DNA from: Auritidibacter ignavus
Lineage (GTDB): Bacteria > Actinomycetota > Actinomycetes > Actinomycetales > Micrococcaceae
NCBI RefSeq assembly: GCF_003703835.1
Contig: NZ_RDQR01000005.1
Span: forward strand, 59,754 to 123,753
Direction of reading: 5' to 3'
DNA length: 64,000 nucleotides
Both the position numbers and the translations under genes were made by a program. The notes beneath the pieces are model-generated. The model saw only the letters and a list, made by a program, of their open reading frames with translations. It was not told the DNA's origin and ran no database searches. This document shows, one piece after another, positions 16,954-24,530 of the stretch. Positions within the stretch are counted from its first letter, which is position 1, and each line of letters begins with the position of its first letter.

Positions 16954-19545
16954 TCAGTTCTGGGTACTCACCGCGTGGACGTCAAGCCCGTCCGGGGTCC
17001 GGTCCACTGCCACGGTGTCGCCGTCGGTGATCTCCCCGGCCAGAATCTTCTTGGCGAGTTGATCACCAATTTCGCGTTGCACCAACCGACGCAACGGACG
17101 TGCGCCGAAGGCAGGATCGTAGCCGGTATCGGCCAGCCAAGTCAGGGCAGCGTCGGCGACCTGCAAAGTGAGCCGACGTTGTGCCAGTCGCTCGCCGAGG
17201 TCTTTGACTTGCAGATCCACGATCTTGGTCAGGTCCGACAGCGAGAGTGGCTCGAACTGGATGATGTCATCCAACCGGTTGAGGAATTCGGGTTTGAAAG
17301 CCGCCCGTACTGTTGCCTCCACGGACGTCTTTTTCTCCTCCTCCGACAGCGCGGAATCCACCAGATACTGCGACCCCAGGTTCGAGGTCAGGATCAGAAT
17401 GGTGTTCCGAAAGTCCACGGTCCGACCTTGACCATCGGTCAAGCGCCCATCGTCGAGAACCTGCAAGAGGATGTCGAAGATCTCCGGGTGAGCTTTTTCC
17501 ACCTCGTCGAGCAATACCACCGAATACGGCCGACGTCGGACTGACTCGGTAAGCTGACCACCTTCGTCGTAACCGACATACCCCGGAGGGGCACCGACCA
17601 GTCGGGACACCGAGTGCTTCTCGGAGTACTCACTCATATCGATCCGGACCATGGCTCGGTCGTCATCGAAGAGAAACTCCGCCAGCGCCTTAGCCAGCTC
17701 GGTCTTACCGACACCGGTGGGTCCCAGGAACATAAACGAACCGATCGGCCGATTCGGATCCGAGATTCCTGCCCGACTACGTCGCACAGCATCAGCCACA
17801 GCAGTGACCGCGGACTGTTGCCCGATCAACCGGTTGCCGATCACGTCCTCCATCTGCAGGAGCTTTTCTTGCTCGGAGGTCATCATCCGTCCAGCTGGAA
17901 TGCCGGTCCAGGATTCGATGACATCGGCAATATCGTGAGCTGAGACCTGCTCAGAGACCATGGTCTCTTCGGATTTTTGGTCCTGCTCACTGGCTTCTGC
18001 GGCACGCAATTGCTGCTCGACATCAGGAATCTCACCGTAGAGTATCCGGGAGGCTTCTCCCAGATCGCCTTCACGTTGAGCCTTCTCGGCCTGCGAGCGC
18101 AATTCGTCCAGCTGAGCACGCAGGTCACCGGCCTGGTTCAGGGAGGCCTTTTCGTTCTCCCATTGGGCCGTCAGCGCGGTGAGTTTTTCCTGCTCATTGG
18201 CTTTCTCCTCACGCAGGGCAGCCAAACGCTCCACCGAGGCCTGGTCCGTTTCGCCGTCCAGGGCCATTTCCTCCATCGTCAACCGGTCGACCGCACGGCG
18301 CAACTGATCGATTTCTTCCGGGGCTGAGTCGATTTCCATCCGCAATCGGGAGGCCGCCTCGTCCACCAGGTCAATGGCCTTATCAGGCAACTGACGCTCC
18401 GTGATGTATCGATCCGAGAGGTTCGCGGCAGCCACCAACGCACTGTCGGAAATCGCGACCTTGTGGTGGGCTTCGTAGCGCTCTTTGAGACCACGGAGAA
18501 TCGCAATGGTGTCGTCCACCGTGGGTTCGCCCACGTACACCTGCTGGAACCGGCGTTCCAGTGCCGGGTCTTTTTCAATATTCTCTCGGTACTCATCTAG
18601 CGTGGTCGCCCCGATCAAGCGCAACTCACCGCGGGCCAGCATGGGCTTGAGCATGTTGCCGGCATCCATCGATCCTTCCGAGGCTCCGGCACCGACCACC
18701 GTGTGGATCTCGTCGATAAAGGTCACGATTTGACCGTCGGATTTCTTGATCTCTTCTAAGACGGCTTTGAGACGTTCTTCGAATTCACCGCGGTACTTCG
18801 CACCGGCCACCATCGAGCCGAGATCGAGAGAGATCAGCTTCTTGCCTCGCAGGGACTCAGGAACGTCGCCGGCCACGATGCGTTGGGCCAGTCCTTCAAC
18901 GACTGCGGTCTTACCCACACCGGGTTCACCGATCAGCACCGGGTTGTTCTTGGTCCGGCGCGAGAGCACCTGAATCAACCGTCGGACCTCGGCGTCCCGA
19001 CCAATAACCGGGTCTAACTTGCCAGACTCGGCTAGTTTCGTCATATCCGTGCCGTATTTTTCCAGTGCCTGGAACGTGCCTTCCGGATCAGCAGAGGTGA
19101 CCCGCTGATCGCCACGCACACTTGTCAGCGCTGCACGCAACGCGTCAATCTGTGCACCGGCGTCCCGCAGGGCCACTCCAGCTTCACCGGTGTCAGCCGC
19201 CAGGCCTAGCAACAGGTGTTCAGTCGAGATGAACTCGTCCTGCAGTGAGCTGGCCTCATTCTGAGCCGCTTGGATCACCTGTAAGCCGGCACGAGAGAGC
19301 TTCGCCTGAGCCACGGAATTACCCGAGGTCTTCGGGAGTTTTTGGATTGCTGTCGAAGCAGCGGTGGACACCACATCGGGGTTAGCCCCGGCTGCTTTCA
19401 GGATGGACACTGCAATGGAACCGCGCTGGTCCATGAGTGCTTTGAGAACGTGTGCCGGTTCGATTTGGGGGTTACCGGCTGTCGAAGCGTTCATCGACGC
19501 TACCGAGAGCACTTCTTGAGATTTTGTGGTGAACTGCGCGTCCAT
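16954..19545 (-). CDS. clpB: ClpB disaggregase chaperone
   Basis: 863 residues, full-length ClpB. An N-terminal Clp_N repeat domain (1-150) is followed by AAA+ domain 1 with Walker A GEPGVGKT, a long M-domain coiled coil (about 400-530) and AAA+ domain 2 with [14 protein letters not shown] and [17 protein letters not shown]. It reactivates aggregated proteins together with DnaK. The ATG at 19545 has AGGAG 5 nt upstream; a GTG one codon earlier is too close. A HAIR box 35 bp upstream places it under HspR, which is encoded in this window. Confidence 0.96.
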   Translation of the reverse strand: MDAQFTTKSQEVLSVASMNASTAGNPQIEPAHVLKALMDQRGSIAVSILKAAGANPDVVSTAASTAIQKLPKTSGNSVAQAKLSRAGLQVIQAAQNEASSLQDEFISTEHLLLGLAADTGEAGVALRDAGAQIDALRAALTSVRGDQRVTSADPEGTFQALEKYGTDMTKLAESGKLDPVIGRDAEVRRLIQVLSRRTKNNPVLIGEPGVGKTAVVEGLAQRIVAGDVPESLRGKKLISLDLGSMVAGAKYRGEFEERLKAVLEEIKKSDGQIVTFIDEIHTVVGAGASEGSMDAGNMLKPMLARGELRLIGATTLDEYRENIEKDPALERRFQQVYVGEPTVDDTIAILRGLKERYEAHHKVAISDSALVAAANLSDRYITERQLPDKAIDLVDEAASRLRMEIDSAPEEIDQLRRAVDRLTMEEMALDGETDQASVERLAALREEKANEQEKLTALTAQWENEKASLNQAGDLRAQLDELRSQAEKAQREGDLGEASRILYGEIPDVEQQLRAAEASEQDQKSEETMVSEQVSAHDIADVIESWTGIPAGRMMTSEQEKLLQMEDVIGNRLIGQQSAVTAVADAVRRSRAGISDPNRPIGSFMFLGPTGVGKTELAKALAEFLFDDDRAMVRIDMSEYSEKHSVSRLVGAPPGYVGYDEGGQLTESVRRRPYSVVLLDEVEKAHPEIFDILLQVLDDGRLTDGQGRTVDFRNTILILTSNLGSQYLVDSALSEEEKKTSVEATVRAAFKPEFLNRLDDIIQFEPLSLSDLTKIVDLQVKDLGERLAQRRLTLQVADAALTWLADTGYDPAFGARPLRRLVQREIGDQLAKKILAGEITDGDTVAVDRTPDGLDVHAVSTQN

Positions 19546-19579
19546 CACATCTCCTCCCTTGATTCATTCACGAATAATA

Positions 19580-19600
19580 CTTGAGTCTAATTAACTCAAC
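19580..19600. promoter_or_regulatory. HAIR operator (HspR) upstream of clpB
   Basis: CTTGAGT-N7-ACTCAAC matches the HspR operator consensus CTTGAGT-N7-ACTCAAG at 13 of 14 arm positions. It lies 35-55 bp upstream of the clpB ATG. HspR repression of clpB through HAIR is established in Streptomyces and mycobacteria. Confidence 0.9.
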
Positions 19601-19644
19601 CCTGCGGTGGGAGGTTTTATTCCACAGGATCCGGGTTGCAGCCG

Positions 19645-20532
19645 TTAGGTACTGGAGCTTTCGTCCGGCGAGGCAGACTCTGTTGCTGAGGAGGTATCGT
19701 CAACTTCTGCGGGGTCCACGAGCTGCTCGAGACGTTGAATCTGCTCGGTATAGAGACTCAACGCGTCGTCGGGGCTGATGTTATTGGCCACAATATAGAC
19801 GTGGTATTGTCCACCCACGGAACCACCACCGAGATAGAGGTTCTCGAGGTCATCATCACGACTGGCTTTAATGCCCACGTGCACCGCGTGCAAGGATTCC
19901 AGTTGTTCGAAGGTCGCTTCGGCTCCGTCGACGCTATCGGATTCGATGGTGTCGCAACTTTCGGCAACCTCGGAGAACAACTTCATTGGCCGGGTTTCCT
20001 CAGCGGTTTCAAACACCATGATCTCCACGTGTGGTTCTCCGGAGAGCTCCTGGGTCTCGGGACCGTCGGAGCTAGTATCCGAGGTTTCCTCAGATTCGGA
20101 GGGCGACGGGGAGTCAGAGGCGTCGGCGCCATAGTCGTATACGCCGGTTACACCGTGCGATACCTGTGAGGTGTAGGAGTTGACCGCATCAATCGCCTCA
20201 CCACATGTACCCTCGGGTTCAAAACCGGTCAGTGTCAGGTAGAGGCTCAATGGCTGGCTCTGGAAACTTTCAATCGAAAACTCGGTGGCTCCCCCCTCAG
20301 GCAAATGTTCTGCCGGAATCAGGATTTCCGATAGGTCATCACGGCTGGTTTCGACAGACGATTCATCACTGGGAGAACTAGACGTATTGGCCGAGTCCTC
20401 CGGTTCCGGACCGCCTTCTTCTGTTTGACAACCGCTCAGGGCCAGCCCAAGACTCAGGAACAGGGCGCTCAGCACCATAGGCTGCAACGGTGAGGAGGGA
20501 ACGTGACCGCGTTTCTTCATAGTCAATTTCAT
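19645..20532 (-). CDS. Secreted lipoprotein, unknown function
   Basis: About 295 residues. A basic N-region and hydrophobic stretch end in the lipobox LALSGC, so the mature protein is lipid-anchored outside the membrane. Low-complexity Ser/Glu/Asp linkers follow (near residues 40-60 and 145-170), and the C-terminus is again Ser/Thr-rich. I recognise no named domain. The ATG at 20532 lies 7 nt past TACGAT, a possible -10 element, suggesting leaderless translation; an ATG at 20520 is the alternative. A 12-bp direct repeat (TTCATAGTCAAT, 20516-20527 and 20528-20539) spans these starts. It is divergent from the BrkB gene. Confidence 0.72.
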   Translation of the reverse strand: MKLTMKKRGHVPSSPLQPMVLSALFLSLGLALSGCQTEEGGPEPEDSANTSSSPSDESSVETSRDDLSEILIPAEHLPEGGATEFSIESFQSQPLSLYLTLTGFEPEGTCGEAIDAVNSYTSQVSHGVTGVYDYGADASDSPSPSESEETSDTSSDGPETQELSGEPHVEIMVFETAEETRPMKLFSEVAESCDTIESDSVDGAEATFEQLESLHAVHVGIKASRDDDLENLYLGGGSVGGQYHVYIVANNISPDDALSLYTEQIQRLEQLVDPAEVDDTSSATESASPDESSST

Positions 20533-20643
20533 AGTCAATATCGTACCGTCTTATCCCATACCCCCAGCAGTATCGACGCGGTACCTGTCCTTGGCCCTGC
20601 ACGTTCTCTCGGCTGACCGGCGATGATTCGATAGGCTCATATT

Positions 20644-21939
20644 ATGCCTCTCACCCGCCGGTTGGCCAGGAAACAACGTCAGACGTATCAAAACCCTCGG
20701 CCCACCGTCTGGTTCGTACTGCGTTGTACGATCACGCGACTACTCGAACTTCAGGTGTGGGATGTTGCTGCCACGATGACGTTCTTTCTGTTGCTCTCGG
20801 TCCTGCCGGCCCTGATTGTTTTGGTCTCGGTCGTTTCACTTCTCGGTTTGGCCGATGAAACCATCGGGACGGTCGCCGAGCTCATTCACGAGTTGATTCC
20901 GACACTAGATACCGAGGTCATTACCACGACCTTGATGGCTTTTTCAGAAACATCTGGTTCTGTCCTGACGATTGTGATCAGCATTTTGGGATCGATGTTC
21001 TCAGCCGGACGAGTCATTGCCGCCTTCCACCGCGCCATGAATACTCTCTACGGGACCCGTGAGGGACGTAACTTCTTCATGATGCGCGCGGTGGTCTTCG
21101 TCGAAACCATTGTGCTGATGGTGTCCTCACTGGCCTTGGTCGGTTTGATCATTATTGGAGGCGACTTTTCCCGTCGCATCGGTGGGATGCTGAACCTCTC
21201 CGAAGAATCGGTCAATGCTTGGAATACGGTCAAATGGCCCATCATCCTGCTGGTGTTGATCTTGCTGATTACAGCCGCCTACTACCGCGGGCCCAATGTG
21301 AATCTGCCCCGTTACCGGTTTATCACTGCGGGCGGGGCATTCACCGTGCTCACACTGTTCGCCGGGCTAGTCCTCACTGGATGGTTGCTAGAGAACTTCT
21401 CCATCTTTGACGGAGTACTCGACACCTTCTACGGAACGATTTACGTGATCCTGTTTCTCTGGGTCGGTGCGATCGTGATGATTGCTGGGGCCGCCTGGGA
21501 TGCTGAGTATCTGCGCGCCAAGCAGTTGGCCGAGGGATTGCCCGCATGGGACCGGTTGCAGTTGTCTCCCGAACACACTCGACAGCTCGAGATCCTGGAC
21601 TACCGGTCACGGTTCACCGACTATGTCGGCCACGTCGTGGTTTATTCGGTGCACACTGAAGAACCCATCACCACTTTGAAGACCGCGCAATTAGCCGAGA
21701 ATAAAAGTATTTTCGCCATCAATAGGCCCCGCAGGTCCAGCTCGACCGGAAAGCCCTACCGGTCCGTCTTTGTTCCCGAAGATTTCGGAGACAACATCTA
21801 TGAGGGTCAACGAGTTCATCCAGAGACCGGGGCACGGTTGGTCTATCCGCCCCAGCGACCAACCCGGTCCAATATCAACGAACGTCGCCAGCAACTTCAA
21901 GAAGACTCCAGCGGCTTCGAAGAAAGAACAGGAGACTAG
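20644..21939 (+). CDS. YihY/BrkB-family inner-membrane protein
   Basis: 431 residues with about six membrane helices between residues 35 and 290, including WDVAATMTFFLLLSVLPAL, which is typical of the YihY/BrkB family, then a long basic cytoplasmic tail (from about 300). The family was once thought to be RNase BN; its real role, perhaps transport, is not settled. TAGGCT lies 7 nt before the ATG, consistent with a leaderless transcript. The methyltransferase gene starts 3 nt after the stop, so they are co-transcribed. Confidence 0.83.
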   Translation: MPLTRRLARKQRQTYQNPRPTVWFVLRCTITRLLELQVWDVAATMTFFLLLSVLPALIVLVSVVSLLGLADETIGTVAELIHELIPTLDTEVITTTLMAFSETSGSVLTIVISILGSMFSAGRVIAAFHRAMNTLYGTREGRNFFMMRAVVFVETIVLMVSSLALVGLIIIGGDFSRRIGGMLNLSEESVNAWNTVKWPIILLVLILLITAAYYRGPNVNLPRYRFITAGGAFTVLTLFAGLVLTGWLLENFSIFDGVLDTFYGTIYVILFLWVGAIVMIAGAAWDAEYLRAKQLAEGLPAWDRLQLSPEHTRQLEILDYRSRFTDYVGHVVVYSVHTEEPITTLKTAQLAENKSIFAINRPRRSSSTGKPYRSVFVPEDFGDNIYEGQRVHPETGARLVYPPQRPTRSNINERRQQLQEDSSGFEERTGD

Positions 21940-21942
21940 TTC

Positions 21943-22644
21943 ATGAACCTCTTGGCTGAATCATCCGGCTGCCCTTTACCCGACCACAACACCTGGCGTT
22001 CTATGATCGCTCGCGACCCGGAACATTCGGTGCGCTATGCGCAACGATGGCGTGATCTCCACCGTGAGGGGAAAGACCTTGACGGTGAGGCCCGACTGGT
22101 GGATGCGTTAGCCGATCGATCCAGCCGAATCCTGGATGCTGGGTGCGGGACCGGACGGACCGGAGGCTATCTTGCCACCCGCGGGCATACTGTCATTGGC
22201 CTTGATCTGGACGAGTACTTGATTGACGTGGCCCGTGAGGATTTCCCGAATGGTCGCTGGCATGTAGCCGATCTGGAGCAACTACCGGCCAGCCTGTCAG
22301 CACAAGCTCGACTCGATCTGTCTGAACCGTTTGATCTCATCGTTTCGGCGGGCAACGTTATGGGCTTTTTGTCGAAGAACGGTCGGCACCCCGCTCTCAC
22401 GAGCCTCTGTCAGCTACTGGCACCGCAGGCACACTCGCGCGCAATCATTGGCTTCGGCGCCGGCCGTGGCTGGGACTTCCGAGATTTTCTTACCGACGCT
22501 AGAGCCTGTGGCTTTGACATCGAGCAACTATTCTCCTCCTGGCAAGCCCACCCCTTTAACGAGGACTCCGATTTCTTGGTCGCGGTGCTGACTCGATCCG
22601 ATCAGTCAGCCACAGCCAAGTGCCAGAATAGCAGTGCGGGATGA
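21943..22644 (+). CDS. Class I SAM-dependent methyltransferase
   Basis: 233 residues. Motif I is ILDAGCGTGRTGGYLATRG (about residues 64-82), with an acidic residue ending beta2 in VIGLDLDEYLI and WHVADLEQLP for motif II. The substrate is unknown. AGGAGA lies 9 nt before the ATG, within the end of the BrkB-family gene. The coding end runs into a terminator hairpin. Confidence 0.82.
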   Translation: MNLLAESSGCPLPDHNTWRSMIARDPEHSVRYAQRWRDLHREGKDLDGEARLVDALADRSSRILDAGCGTGRTGGYLATRGHTVIGLDLDEYLIDVAREDFPNGRWHVADLEQLPASLSAQARLDLSEPFDLIVSAGNVMGFLSKNGRHPALTSLCQLLAPQAHSRAIIGFGAGRGWDFRDFLTDARACGFDIEQLFSSWQAHPFNEDSDFLVAVLTRSDQSATAKCQNSSAG

Positions 22645-22671
22645 GACCTCCACAGAAGTCCCATCCCGCAC
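22634..22671. terminator. Terminator between the methyltransferase and DoxX-like genes
   Basis: Arms GTGCGGGATGAGAC (22634-22647) and GTCCCATCCCGCAC (22658-22671) pair over 13 of 14 positions around a 10-nt loop. The hairpin overlaps the last codons of the methyltransferase and can act on both convergent genes. Confidence 0.78.
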
Positions 22672-22722
22672 CGGTGACAACTACACCTCTGCTGTGCCTA
22701 TCACAGCAAGAGTCTCTCAGAC

Positions 22723-23370
22723 TTAGCCAAGATTCAGGTTGCTAGCAACTTTCTTGGAGCCTTTCTTCGCCTTTTTGGCAGCCTTCTTCAGGGCTTCTTT
22801 CTGCTCCTGACGGGCCTGCTTACGATCGGCTTTGAACTTCTGGCGAGCTTCTTCGATCGCTTCGACTTTCTGGTCGGTGGCTTCCTGGATAGCTTCTACT
22901 CGATCGTCTTTGGCAGCCGAGATCTTCTTGGCCCGCTTGGCCGCGGCCTTCTTTTTCTTACCGCCTCGGTTGAACAGCGAGTCCAGAGTGATGGCGATAC
23001 CGCTACCCAAGAACAGGATGTCCTTAGCAACCGCAGTACCCGACTCGGAAGGACGGATGCCGTCGGATTCAGTCATTTCTGGGGTGTTCAGGTACATCGA
23101 AACCAAACCACCGGAGAAGGCGGACAGGGCAGCACCAGCGACCCAACCAGGAACCATCGGAACCAGCAACGAAGCACCCACACCAATCTCGGTGGTGGTA
23201 ATGAACTTCTTGAACTCTTCGCCGGACATATCTTTCACAGCAGGGACACCGCGGGCAGCCATGTCGCGCAGACCTTCAGCTTGTTCATCGGAGATCTTGC
23301 GCTTATTCAGCCCGGAGTTCAGCACAAATGCGCCGGCCGCTAGGCGGAGAGGGATTTGAACAATGCTCAT
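22723..23370 (-). CDS. DoxX-like membrane protein with long Lys-rich coiled tail
   Basis: 215 residues. The N-terminal 125 residues carry four hydrophobic segments in DoxX style (LRLAAGAFVLNSGLNK, TEIGVGASLLVPMVPGW, AALSAFSGGLVSMYL, LFLGSGIAITLDSLF). Residues 135-215 are an almost uninterrupted Lys/Ala/Glu helix that could form a coiled coil or bind nucleic acid or acidic phospholipid. Function is unknown. AAGGAC lies 6 nt upstream of the ATG. Confidence 0.75.
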   Translation of the reverse strand: MSIVQIPLRLAAGAFVLNSGLNKRKISDEQAEGLRDMAARGVPAVKDMSGEEFKKFITTTEIGVGASLLVPMVPGWVAGAALSAFSGGLVSMYLNTPEMTESDGIRPSESGTAVAKDILFLGSGIAITLDSLFNRGGKKKKAAAKRAKKISAAKDDRVEAIQEATDQKVEAIEEARQKFKADRKQARQEQKEALKKAAKKAKKGSKKVASNLNLG

Positions 23371-23492
23371 CGGAAGTCCTTCCTCAAGAAACGTTTTCCG
23401 GATCCCACTTTATAGGGTTTGCACTGGAAATATCACGACCCTTCTCACAATTTCGGCTGAGCGAGGATATTAACCGGCCTAAACTGATGGGG

Positions 23493-24344
23493 ATGACCTC
23501 TTCAGACTCTTCACGGACCTCTGACAACGCTATTCCGGAGAAATATCATCGGACTCCGGTGTCTTTTGTGCGCCGTTCAACGAAGCTCTCCCCTAACCGC
23601 CAAAAGCTCTGGGATGAATCGCTGGGCCAGTGGATCGTCGATGTGCCACGGCATCACACCTCGATGTCGGTAGACCCTAATTTTGTGATTTCACCGTCTG
23701 CACTCTTTGGTCGTGACGCTGAGCTCGTGATCGACATCGGGATTGGTCACGGGGAATCCACCATCGCCGGCGCGAAGGCCCACCCGGAACGTGATTTTCT
23801 GGCCGTGGAGGTCTATACGCCAGGATTAGGTAAACTCCTCGCAGCGATGGTGGACGAGGGGCTCGACAATATCCGGGGAATTGAGGCCAACGCCCCGGAG
23901 GTCATTGACGCTATAGAAGGCCAGGCCCAGGAGGTCTGGGTTTTCTTCCCCGATCCGTGGCAAAAAGCCCGGTATCACAAGCGTCGGCTGATTCAGACCG
24001 GTTTCGTCACCAAACTTGCCACCGTGCTACGTCCAGGAGGCACTCTACGGCTGGCCACTGATTGGTCCAATTACGCCGAGCAAATGCGCGCCGTCATGGA
24101 CCAGCACCCGAAATTCACGAATCTTTATCCGCACCGTTTGCGCGGCCCAGACTCTCCGTTGACACGTGCGAAGCGTGAGGGCACTGATAATAACCAGCCC
24201 GTACAAGAAGCCGAAGCTCTGGATACCATCGGTGGCTGGGCACCACGATTTACAACCCGTCCGGTCACTAGTTTCGAGCGGAAAGCAACTGAGGCAGGTC
24301 GCTATATTTTCGACTTGTGCTATCAACGCGTGGCAGATCACTAA
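23493..24344 (+). CDS. trmB: tRNA (guanine-N7-)-methyltransferase
   Basis: 283 residues. It methylates G46 of tRNAs. Motifs: LVIDIGIGHGESTIAGAKAH (SAM site), DFLAVEVYTPGLGKLL, and VWVFFPDPWQKARYHKRRL, the family signature. The actinobacterial N-terminal extension is present. ATGs at 23487 and 23493 are both possible; TAAACT 8 nt upstream of the second looks like a -10 box, so a leaderless mRNA starting near 23491 is plausible. Confidence 0.9.
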   Translation: MTSSDSSRTSDNAIPEKYHRTPVSFVRRSTKLSPNRQKLWDESLGQWIVDVPRHHTSMSVDPNFVISPSALFGRDAELVIDIGIGHGESTIAGAKAHPERDFLAVEVYTPGLGKLLAAMVDEGLDNIRGIEANAPEVIDAIEGQAQEVWVFFPDPWQKARYHKRRLIQTGFVTKLATVLRPGGTLRLATDWSNYAEQMRAVMDQHPKFTNLYPHRLRGPDSPLTRAKREGTDNNQPVQEAEALDTIGGWAPRFTTRPVTSFERKATEAGRYIFDLCYQRVADH

Positions 24345-24461
24345 CCAAGGTCTGCTCTCGGCGGCTAACGGCCATCGCACGGCTCGCGTAGCTGTTGTTC
24401 GCTGATCCCGCCTAGTCTCTTCACGCGACGTCGTGCCACTTCGTTTTACGGAGCAGGTAGC

Positions 24462-24508
24462 AGTCCGCCCACGAGGTCACCTGCATCAGGTGGCCCCGCG
24501 GGCGGACT
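24462..24508. terminator. Hairpin between trmB and the nuclease gene
   Basis: A 9-bp stem AGTCCGCCC / GGGCGGACT (24462-24470 and 24500-24508) encloses a second small stem around AGGTCACCTGCATCAGGTGG. It lies between two convergent genes and probably terminates both. Confidence 0.7.
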
Positions 24509-24530
24509 ATTTAGAGTACCGGGTCAGTGA

